From: Sphingomonadales bacterium
Lineage (GTDB): Bacteria; Pseudomonadota; Alphaproteobacteria; Sphingomonadales; Sphingomonadaceae
Reading direction: 5' to 3'
NCBI GenBank assembly: GCA_013298745.1
Contig: JAAFIT010000174.1
Location: 1-5,922, forward strand
Length of the DNA: 5,922 bases
The translations under genes and the position numbers were made by a program. Below are positions 1 through 5,104 of this stretch, piece after piece; the stretch's first letter is position 1; each line of letters starts with the position of its first letter. The notes under the pieces were generated by a model, which saw only the letters and a program-made list of their open reading frames with translations, did no database searches and was not told the DNA's origin.

Positions 1-879
1 GCTCTCGGCTTTTCGGTCTGGCTCAACTACGCCAATCCCTATCTGTCGCCGTTCGACGAGTTCCAGCGCTGGAAGACGCATCCGGCGATCAAGGCGCTGC
101 TCGAAGGCGGGCGCCGCGTGTCCTACGGCGCGCGCGCCATCAACGACGGTGGCTGGCAATCGGTGCCGAAACTGACCTTCCCTGGCGGCGCGCTGATCGG
201 GTGCAGCGCCGGCTTCGTCAACGTGCCGCGCATCAAGGGCAGCCACACCGCGATGAAGACCGGCATGATGGCCGCCGAAGCCGCTGTCACCGCCATCGCC
301 AGCCAGCGCGCCAATGACGAACTGGTTGCCTATGGCGAGGCGTACAAGAAGAGCTGGGTCTATGACGAGCTCAAGATGGTGCGCAACACGCTGCCGCTCG
401 TTGAAAAATACGGCAATTTCATCGGCACCGGGCTTGCCGGGGTAACAATGTGGATGGAGTATCTGGGCTATACCCTGCCATTCACGATGAAGAATCATCC
501 CGACTACAAGTCGTTGAAAAAGGCCAGCGACGCGCAGCCGATCGATTATCCCAAACCCGATGGTGTGTTCAGCTTCGACAAGCTGACCAGTGTCTTCCTG
601 TCGAACACCAATCATGAGGAAGACCAACCGATCCACCTGACATTGAAGGACCCGACGGTGCCGATCCGGGTCAACCTGCCGACATGGGCGGAGCCGGCAC
701 AGCGTTATTGCCCGGCGGGCGTTTATGAGGTTGTCGGCGCCGATACCGATGAGCCGCGCTTCCAGATCAACGCGCAGAACTGTGTTCACTGCAAGACCTG
801 TGATATCAAGGACCCGTCGCAGAACATCACCTGGGTCGTCCCGGAAGGCGGCGGCGGCCCGAACTATCCGAATATGTAG
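1..879 (+). CDS. Electron transfer flavoprotein-ubiquinone oxidoreductase, C-terminal part (5' end outside window)
   Basis: ETF-QO takes electrons from reduced ETF, which is fed by acyl-CoA and other dehydrogenases, and passes them through FAD and a 4Fe-4S cluster to ubiquinone at the inner membrane. The frame is open from base 1, so about 292 residues of a protein usually near 550 are present. Seen directly: the family segment AINDGGWQSVPKL (about 133-171); the FAD-domain segment GCSAGF-NVPRIKGSHTAMK (about 199-258); and a C-terminal ferredoxin-like domain with CPAG (Cys codon 709-711) and CVHCKTC (Cys codons 781, 790, 799), giving four cluster ligands. The end PEGGGGPNYPNM is typical of the family and stops at TAG 877-879. 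A GTG at 118 is internal, because homology continues upstream of it. No defect is visible. A hairpin follows the stop directly, and the next gene starts 183 bp later, so this gene probably ends its own transcription unit. Confidence 0.97.
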   Translation, partial: ALGFSVWLNYANPYLSPFDEFQRWKTHPAIKALLEGGRRVSYGARAINDGGWQSVPKLTFPGGALIGCSAGFVNVPRIKGSHTAMKTGMMAAEAAVTAIASQRANDELVAYGEAYKKSWVYDELKMVRNTLPLVEKYGNFIGTGLAGVTMWMEYLGYTLPFTMKNHPDYKSLKKASDAQPIDYPKPDGVFSFDKLTSVFLSNTNHEEDQPIHLTLKDPTVPIRVNLPTWAEPAQRYCPAGVYEVVGADTDEPRFQINAQNCVHCKTCDIKDPSQNITWVVPEGGGGPNYPNM

Positions 880-889
880 CGCAGAGCGG

Positions 890-996
890 CTGCAAGCAGC
901 GAAGCTGCGTGCAGACTCGCGCAAGCTCGGCCAGCGAGGCGGCGCGCGCTCCTGCGCGCCGATCTCGTCTGACGTCAGCATGGGCTTTGCCCATGC
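890..996 (+). other. Cluster of three hairpins in the spacer after the ETF-QO gene
   Basis: The 183-bp spacer 880-1062 has no convincing gene. It contains three inverted repeats. At 890-914, CTGCA and TGCAG flank GCAGC-GAA-GCTGC with one A/G mismatch. At 941-960, GGCGCGC and GCGCGCC surround a 6-nt loop. At 978-996, GCATGGGC-TTT-GCCCATGC is a perfect 8-bp stem, directly preceded by the 10-bp palindrome CTGACGTCAG (969-978), which shares base 978. None is followed by a T-run, so these are not standard intrinsic terminators. They could protect the 3' end of the upstream mRNA, help Rho-type termination, or lie in the leader of the TPR gene. I see no good sigma-70 promoter here. Confidence 0.6.
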
Positions 997-1062
997 CCCT
1001 GCTTCGGTCTTCCTGCCTTCTATCCCCTCGACAACCCATGGCATCCGCTCCACTCTGACGTG

Positions 1063-2727
1063 ATGCGGTTCTCGGTCCTCCTCCTCCTGGCTGTCACCAG
1101 CACTGCGACAGCGCGCGAGACCGCGCTTCCGGCGCCAGACTCTGCATTGCACGGCTATGTTCTCGGCCGTTACGCCAGCGTCGATGATCAGCCTGACGTC
1201 GCAAACCGCTATTTCAGCGCGGCATTGTCGGGTCCGGCCCGTGCCGATGTCGCGCGCCGCGGCTTCGATGTCGCATTGGCGGCCGGCGACACCCAGCGTG
1301 TCATAGCTCTTGCTCGACAATTGACCGCGGCTGGCGTGGCTGATTCCGAGGTCGCGCTGGTGATGCTGGCAGATGCTATCAACCGCCGTGACTGGGCAGC
1401 GGCGACGCGTGCGCGCGCCGGCATTGCATCGGCCGGCTACGCCGCGGTTATTGAACCCATCGTCGGCGCCTGGATGATGTACGCCCAAGGCGACCGTGCT
1501 GGCGCAGTGGCGCGGCTTGATCCGGCGGGCTTCAAGGGGTTCGTGCGCTCCTATGTGGCGGAGCAGCGAGCGCATATGCTGGCAACAGATGGCCAGTTTG
1601 CGGCAGCCGCTTCCGCCTATGGTGATTTGCGCGCCGGGTCGCGGTCTGGCTATGCCTTGCTGCGTCTGGGCGAAGCGGATGCTCTCGCAATGGCCGGGGA
1701 CCGCGACGCGGCAATGCGGCGGCTGGAAGGCGACGACCCCATCCTCATGGTGGCCCGCCAGCAGCTTGCTGCAGGTCGACGGATCGGTGCGTTGGCGCCT
1801 GATGCACGCCATGGGCTCGGCTGGACAATGGCGCGCCTCGCAACCGATCTTTCGCGCGAGAAGCCGACTGACTTGGCGCTGGTGTTCGCGCGGGTCGCGA
1901 CGATGTTGTCGCCGGATGTGGCCGCTAATTGGCTGGTCCTCGGCGATGTGCTTGCTGCCGGCGACCATAACGCTGCAGCACTGACAGCGCTCGACAAGGT
2001 GCGGACCGACGATCCGATGGTCGCAGCGGCACAGGCGCGCCGTGCCGAGGTTCTGGAAGCCATGGGCCGTGATGCCGATGCCGGCGCGTTGCTGCTTGCC
2101 GCGGCTGAAGCGCCTGGAAGCGGCCCCGATGCCTGGCTGCGGCTTGGTGACTGGCACCGCCGCGCTGATCGCTTCTCTGAGGCAATCAGCGCCTATGGCC
2201 GCGCCATTGTCGTTGCAGACGCCTTGGGCGCTGATGATTGGGGTCTGTATTTCCTGCGCGGAACAATGAAGGAGCGCAACGGCGACTGGCCGGGGGCCGA
2301 GGCCGATTTGCGCGCCGCCCTGCAGCGGGCGCCGGACGAGCCGGTGGTGCTCAACTATCTCGGTTACTCGCTGCTCGATCGCGGCGCGGCAGGGGATGAA
2401 GCTGCGACGTTGATCGCTCGCGCCGCCAAATTGCGTCCTGGTGATGGTGGAATTACCGATTCGCTGGGGTGGAGCCAGTTTCGCGCCGGGCACTTTGCGG
2501 AGGCCGTGACAACCCTCGAGAAGGCGGCGGCGCTGGAGCCCGAAGATCCGGCAATCATTGACCATCTTGGCGATGCCTATTGGCAGACTGGCCGGCGAAT
2601 CGAGGCGCGCTTTCGGTGGCAGGCCGCCTTGGCACTCGATCCCGATGCCAAGCTGAAAGCGGAATTGACGCAAAAGCTGGCGGTAGGCCGCGATGCAGCG
2701 CTGGCATTGACGGCGTCTGGGCAGTAA
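1063..2727 (+). CDS. Exported tetratricopeptide repeat (TPR) protein
   Basis: This is a 554-residue TPR protein, probably periplasmic. The N-terminus MRFSVLLLLAVTSTATA is a short signal peptide with an A-T-A cleavage site before residue 18; there is no lipobox cysteine. The N-terminal two thirds are Ala/Leu-rich, helical and weakly repetitive. Clear TPRs lie in the C-terminal third: roughly residues 356-384, 392-424, 427-460, 464-493 (DSLGWSQFRAGHFAEAV) and 497-527 (DHLGDAYWQTGRRIEARFRW). TPR arrays are protein-binding scaffolds; the partner is unknown. An in-frame GTG sits at 1060, directly before the ATG; I chose the ATG, but neither has a clear Shine-Dalgarno sequence. ispE follows after 31 bp, so the two are probably co-transcribed. 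From memory, a TPR protein is also found near ispE in Pseudomonas (PA4667 region), so the pairing may be old. Export and TPR assignment are firm; the cellular role is not known. Confidence 0.9.
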   Translation: MRFSVLLLLAVTSTATARETALPAPDSALHGYVLGRYASVDDQPDVANRYFSAALSGPARADVARRGFDVALAAGDTQRVIALARQLTAAGVADSEVALVMLADAINRRDWAAATRARAGIASAGYAAVIEPIVGAWMMYAQGDRAGAVARLDPAGFKGFVRSYVAEQRAHMLATDGQFAAAASAYGDLRAGSRSGYALLRLGEADALAMAGDRDAAMRRLEGDDPILMVARQQLAAGRRIGALAPDARHGLGWTMARLATDLSREKPTDLALVFARVATMLSPDVAANWLVLGDVLAAGDHNAAALTALDKVRTDDPMVAAAQARRAEVLEAMGRDADAGALLLAAAEAPGSGPDAWLRLGDWHRRADRFSEAISAYGRAIVVADALGADDWGLYFLRGTMKERNGDWPGAEADLRAALQRAPDEPVVLNYLGYSLLDRGAAGDEAATLIARAAKLRPGDGGITDSLGWSQFRAGHFAEAVTTLEKAAALEPEDPAIIDHLGDAYWQTGRRIEARFRWQAALALDPDAKLKAELTQKLAVGRDAALALTASGQ

Positions 2728-2758
2728 CCGGCAGTTCCTGTCTGCCAAGGCTGCAACG

Positions 2759-3574
2759 ATGCTGACCGAGATCGCCCCTGCCAAGATCAATCTGGCGCTG
2801 CACCTGCGGCGGCGGCGGCCTGATGGCTATCATGATCTCGAAACGATCTTCGCGTTTACCGCCTTTGGCGACACGCTGACCGTGGTGCCGGCGACAGATT
2901 TGTCGCTGTCCGTATCGGGTGGCTTTGCCGATGCGGCCGGGGCAGGGGAGGACAACCTCGTCCTGCGTGCCGCCCGCGCACTGGCGGCAGCAGCGGGCGT
3001 GACGGCAGGCGCAGCAATGACGCTCGACAAGCAGATTCCGGTCGCGGCGGGGCTGGGCGGCGGTTCCGCCGATGCGGCGGCAGCACTGCGGCTGTTGTCG
3101 CGGCTATGGGGACTCGATTGGCCTGCAGTGCGATTGGAGGTGATTGCTGCCGGTTTGGGTGCGGATGTGCCGGCTTGCGTGCAATCGCACACCTGCTTTG
3201 GCACCGGACGTGGTGATGCCTTGACGCCCTGGTCGGACGATCTGGCCGGCACGCCAGTGTTGTTGGTCAATCCGCGAGTCGCGGTGCCGACCGGGCCGGT
3301 GTTTGCCGGCTGGGACCAGCAGGACCGCGGCGGCATCATCGCCGGAACGCCGCTGACCGCGCTGCGCAACGACATGACCGCTGCCGCGCTGGCGATAGCG
3401 CCGGTCATCGGGGATGTCCTGGCTGCCCTTGAAGCCACTCAGCCGATGTTGGCGCGGATGAGCGGATCGGGAGCAACCTGCCTGGCGCTTTATGCCGGTA
3501 TCGCGGCGCGCGACGCGGCGGCGGCGCAATTGGCGCCGCATGGTTGGTGGCAAGCGGCAAGCGTTTTGCGCTGA
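2759..3574 (+). CDS. ispE: 4-diphosphocytidyl-2-C-methyl-D-erythritol kinase
   Basis: IspE phosphorylates the 2-hydroxyl of 4-diphosphocytidyl-2-C-methyl-D-erythritol with ATP. It is a cytosolic step of the non-mevalonate (MEP) pathway to isopentenyl diphosphate. The 271-residue length is normal for this GHMP kinase. Visible family motifs: APAKINLALHL at the N-terminus, with Lys9 at the conserved substrate-site position; the GYH motif at 23-25; the glycine-rich ATP loop PVAAGLGGGSADA at 94-106; GADVPAC with the conserved Asp136; and the C-terminal GHMP motif MSGSGAT at 254-260. No key residue is missing. The ATG at 2759 is preceded by AAGG (2747-2750) with 8 bp spacing, and the conserved KIN motif begins within ten residues, which fixes the start. 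It lies 31 bp after the TPR gene and probably shares its promoter. The TGA at 3572-3574 is followed by a gene-free region. Confidence 0.97.
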   Translation: MLTEIAPAKINLALHLRRRRPDGYHDLETIFAFTAFGDTLTVVPATDLSLSVSGGFADAAGAGEDNLVLRAARALAAAAGVTAGAAMTLDKQIPVAAGLGGGSADAAAALRLLSRLWGLDWPAVRLEVIAAGLGADVPACVQSHTCFGTGRGDALTPWSDDLAGTPVLLVNPRVAVPTGPVFAGWDQQDRGGIIAGTPLTALRNDMTAAALAIAPVIGDVLAALEATQPMLARMSGSGATCLALYAGIAARDAAAAQLAPHGWWQAASVLR

Positions 3575-3749
3575 CCACCCGAAACACAACGCAGCAGAAT
3601 TTTCTGAGTCGCACTCGGATGCTCGGTTCGCGCGTTTGCGATGTTGCAAAGCAGCGTCGTTGTGCATCGCGGCAGAAAGTCGCTAGGCAAGCTGCGCCCA
3701 CAGGGCGTAGAAGGTCATATTGCACCGCAACAAGAAAAATTTCTGATTC
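3575..3749 (+). other. Gene-free stretch after ispE with weak hairpins
   Basis: This is the upstream part of a 284-bp gap between ispE and the next gene. Short frames that cross it are Arg/Ser-rich, have no ribosome binding site and resemble no family. It contains imperfect hairpins at 3604-3618 (CTGAGT-CGC-ACTCGG with one G-T pair) and 3692-3710 (CTGCGCCC-ACA-GGGCGTAG with one G-T pair). It also has competing pairings at 3635-3650 (TTTGC/GCAAA) and 3638-3670 (GCGATG/CATCGC). No T-run follows any stem, so there is no clear terminator for ispE. No tRNA signature is present. A small RNA is possible but unsupported. Confidence 0.4.
3720..3747 (+). promoter_or_regulatory. Candidate promoter, distal, for the small exported protein
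   Basis: TTGCAC (3720-3725) and TCTGAT (3742-3747) are separated by 16 bp at the start of the AT-rich segment. The matches to the sigma-70 consensus are 3 of 6 and 4 of 6. This is an alternative to the TTGACC-based candidate downstream; only transcript start mapping can decide between them. Confidence 0.25.
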
Positions 3750-3814
3750 ACACTCAATTTTCCGCTTGACCGGGTTTTGAGTGTAACTTAAAGCTCCACT
3801 CAGTTGATTTGAGT
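3750..3814. promoter_or_regulatory. Alternating CACTCAA/TTGAGTG half-sites: candidate operator or structured leader
   Basis: Four related half-sites alternate in orientation: ACACTCAA (3750-3757), TTGAGTGT (3777-3784), CACTCA (3797-3802) and TTGAGT (3809-3814). The first pair forms a perfect 8-bp inverted repeat with a 19-bp spacer, centred on the -35-like TTGACC. The third and fourth form ACTCA-N7-TGAGT. The second can also pair with the third (TGAGTG/CACTCA). The arrangement suits binding of a dimeric regulator over the promoter, or competing hairpins in a leader RNA. The regulator is unknown; function is inferred from symmetry and position only. Confidence 0.45.
3766..3793 (+). promoter_or_regulatory. 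Candidate promoter, proximal, for the small exported protein
   Basis: TTGACC (3766-3771) matches 5 of 6 bases of a sigma-70 -35 box. The best -10 candidates are poor: TTAAAG (3788-3793, 16-bp spacer) or TAAAGC (3789-3794, 17-bp spacer). The resulting start near 3800 would leave a leader of about 60 nt. The -35 box lies at the centre of the inverted repeat 3750-3784, as expected if that repeat is an operator. Confidence 0.35.
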
Positions 3815-3846
3815 AAGGCTCAACCGGGCACCCCCGCCCACCCAGT

Positions 3847-3851
3847 AGGAG
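3847..3851 (+). promoter_or_regulatory. Strong ribosome binding site
   Basis: AGGAG lies 7 bp before the ATG at 3859. It is the clearest Shine-Dalgarno match in the window. It fixes the start of the small exported protein and suggests efficient translation. Confidence 0.8.
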
Positions 3852-3858
3852 AAGACCC

Positions 3859-4161
3859 ATGACCAACCGTTTCTTCCTCGTCCCCGTCGCCATCGCCATC
3901 AGCGCTGCTTTCATCGGCGCAGCATCGGCTCCCGCCGTTGCTGCTGAAGCCACCTGCACCACCACTCCGGCGCAGATCCGCACGCTCGCCGGCACCGCGA
4001 CCGATGCCGCCAACGCCCGCAAGGCCGTGTCGCTCGTTTCGGTTGGCGAAAAGCTGTGCGCCGAAGGCGCTCGCAACGAAGCCGGCAAGAAGTTCTCGGC
4101 CGCTGCCAAGCTGCTCGGCACTGACCTTGCTGCGCTGAACACCGCTCCGACGGCCCAGTAA
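3859..4161 (+). CDS. Small exported protein with one TPR-like helical hairpin, function unknown
   Basis: This 100-residue protein belongs to no family I can name. Residues 1-28 or 1-29 form a good Sec signal peptide: N-terminal Arg, a long hydrophobic stretch, and APAVAA before the cut. The mature chain of about 71 residues is Ala-rich and predicted helical by composition. It has two cysteines (33 and 67) that could form a disulfide in the periplasm; the residues before Cys33 (EAT) do not make a lipobox. Residues 63-87 fit the TPR consensus: Gly63, Leu66, Gly70, Ala75, Phe79 and Ala82 have the spacing of TPR positions 8, 11, 15, 20, 24 and 27. There is only one such unit. The gene is monocistronic in appearance: its own candidate promoters and operator-like repeats upstream, a strong AGGAG, and an intrinsic terminator 68 bp after the stop. 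That layout suggests a well-expressed, regulated product. The coding call is strong; the TPR-like reading is inference. Confidence 0.88.
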   Translation: MTNRFFLVPVAIAISAAFIGAASAPAVAAEATCTTTPAQIRTLAGTATDAANARKAVSLVSVGEKLCAEGARNEAGKKFSAAAKLLGTDLAALNTAPTAQ

Positions 4162-4171
4162 GTCTGCTCTG

Positions 4172-4222
4172 GCGAGGGTTCGCCCTCGCGACATTTCCCT
4201 CGTAACCCTGTCCCCGCAGGGT
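4172..4222 (+). other. Two hairpins in the 3' UTR, before the terminator
   Basis: At 4172-4189, GCGAGGG-TTCG-CCCTCGC is a perfect 7-bp stem closed by a TTCG tetraloop. At 4205-4222, ACCCTG and CAGGGT flank the loop TCCCCG. Neither is followed by a T-run. With the terminator downstream, the transcript would carry three consecutive stem-loops in about 100 nt after the stop codon. This could stabilise the mRNA or form the body of a 3'-UTR-derived small RNA. Confidence 0.6.
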
Positions 4223-4228
4223 GCGTTT

Positions 4229-4267
4229 AGGGGCCGGTGCTTTTCCCCCCAGCACCGGCCCCTTTTT
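4229..4267 (+). terminator. Intrinsic (Rho-independent) terminator
   Basis: A perfect 13-bp GC-rich stem pairs 4229-4241 (AGGGGCCGGTGCT) with 4251-4263 across a 9-nt loop. It is followed by a T-tract (4263-4267, then CTTT). It ends transcription of the small exported protein gene and isolates the crotonase gene downstream. Confidence 0.93.
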
Positions 4268-4269
4268 CT

Positions 4270-4297
4270 TTGGTGCACGCACAGGCTTCTTTATGGG
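4270..4297 (+). promoter_or_regulatory. Weak candidate promoter for the crotonase gene
   Basis: TTGGTG (4270-4275) and TATGGG (4292-4297) are spaced by 16 bp. Each matches the sigma-70 consensus at only 3 of 6 bases. The main argument is positional: a strong terminator ends at 4267 and the gene starts at 4331, so a promoter is expected in this gap. Confidence 0.3.
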
Positions 4298-4318
4298 ATA
4301 CCGGCGAACTGCATCGCC

Positions 4319-4323
4319 AGGGA
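4319..4323 (+). promoter_or_regulatory. Ribosome binding site supporting a GTG start
   Basis: AGGGA lies 7 bp before GTG 4331. This supports the GTG as the start of the crotonase gene; there is no nearby in-frame ATG before the conserved region (the first is at 4409). Confidence 0.6.
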
Positions 4324-4330
4324 CTCGATT

Positions 4331-5104
4331 GTGACCGACCATCTCAAGCTTGAATGCGCCAATGGCGTCGCACGGTTGCTGATCGACCGCGCCGACAAGC
4401 GCAATGCCATGACACAGGCGATGTGGGAGGCGCTGCCCGGGCTGGTCGCAGACGCGATGGCCGATCCCGCGGTCCGGATGTTGCATGTCAGCTCGGCGCA
4501 CCCGGCGATGTTCTGCGCCGGGGCCGATATCGGCGAATTTGCCAGCAGCTCGGGCGATCCGGATTGGCGCAAGCGCAACCAGGCGGCGATTCGCGCGACG
4601 CAGATTGCGCTGGCGCGCGCACCAAAGCCAACTCTGGCCATCGTCGATGGCGATGCCGTCGGCGGCGGTTGCGGCATCGCCATGGCATGCGACCTGCGAA
4701 TTGCCAGTCCGCGGGCGCGGCTGGGCATCACGCCGGCCAAGCTCGGTCTGGTCTACCCTTTGCACGACACTCGCCTCCTCGTCGAACTGGTCGGGCCGGC
4801 GCAGGCGCGGCGGCTGCTCTATTCGGCGCAACTGATCGACGCTGCCGAAGCGCTGCGCATCGGCCTCGTGCAGATCGTGGCGGACGATCTCGCCGCGGCC
4901 GTGGCCGAGTTCACCGCGCAGGTGCTGGCCCAGTCGCCGGCCAGCCAGCGCGCCAGCAAGTCGATCATTCAACGGATCATCGAAGGCGCCCATGACGATG
5001 ATCAAGGCTCGACCGCTGGCTTTGACGCGGCGTTCCAGGGCGCCGATTTCACCGAAGGGGTCGCGGCGTTTCTGCAAAAGCGCAAACCGGTGTTCGGGGC
5101 GTGA
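4331..5104 (+). CDS. Enoyl-CoA hydratase/isomerase (crotonase) family protein, atypical active site
   Basis: This is a 257-residue single-domain crotonase-fold protein, normal length, presumably cytosolic and acting on an acyl-CoA thioester. Fold markers: DRADKRNAM at 19-27; the first oxyanion-hole region FCAGADI at 61-67; the second, VDGDAVGGGCGIA at 105-117; then CDLRIASPRARLGITPAKLGL at 120-140. In ungapped alignment with rat enoyl-CoA hydratase, the two catalytic glutamates (E144 and E164) fall on Gly115 and Pro135, so standard water addition is doubtful. The TPAKLG-VY segment resembles the TPVNLGVPY segment of E. coli methylmalonyl-CoA decarboxylase YgfG/ScpB, with Tyr142 aligning to its active-site tyrosine (from memory). 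It may be a decarboxylase, isomerase or other crotonase; substrate unknown. A GTG start at 4331 follows AGGGA. Its stop overlaps the next gene (GTGA, 5101-5104), suggesting translational coupling. Confidence 0.93.
   Translation: MTDHLKLECANGVARLLIDRADKRNAMTQAMWEALPGLVADAMADPAVRMLHVSSAHPAMFCAGADIGEFASSSGDPDWRKRNQAAIRATQIALARAPKPTLAIVDGDAVGGGCGIAMACDLRIASPRARLGITPAKLGLVYPLHDTRLLVELVGPAQARRLLYSAQLIDAAEALRIGLVQIVADDLAAAVAEFTAQVLAQSPASQRASKSIIQRIIEGAHDDDQGSTAGFDAAFQGADFTEGVAAFLQKRKPVFGA

Noticed and set aside
118..120. GTG as the start of the ETF-QO gene
   Set aside because: The frame is open and matches the family upstream to base 1, so this valine codon is internal.
725..1063. A 112-codon + strand frame across the ETF-QO end and the spacer
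   Set aside because: It is Arg/Ser-rich, overlaps the essential Cys motif region of ETF-QO in another frame, and has no ribosome binding site.
3575..3720. tRNA or known structured RNA after ispE
   Set aside because: There is no cloverleaf, no T-arm GGTTCGA-type sequence, and no RNA family I recognise.
3797..3815. CIRCE-like element (CACTC-N9-GAGT), the HrcA operator
   Set aside because: The core and 9-bp spacing fit, but the outer bases of TTAGCACTC/GAGTGCTAA do not (about 9 of 18 overall), and no heat-shock gene follows.
3405..4142. A 245-codon open frame on the minus strand
   Set aside because: It overlaps the ispE end, the regulatory region and the small exported gene in antisense. Its composition is that of a shadow frame.
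4354..4995. A 213-codon + strand frame inside the crotonase gene
   Set aside because: It is wholly nested in a conserved gene in another frame, and Arg/Gly-rich as expected for a shifted GC-rich frame.
3911..5077. A 388-codon open frame on the minus strand
   Set aside because: It runs antisense across the strong terminator and two well-supported + strand genes, is Arg-rich and has no family resemblance; it is a by-product of high GC.
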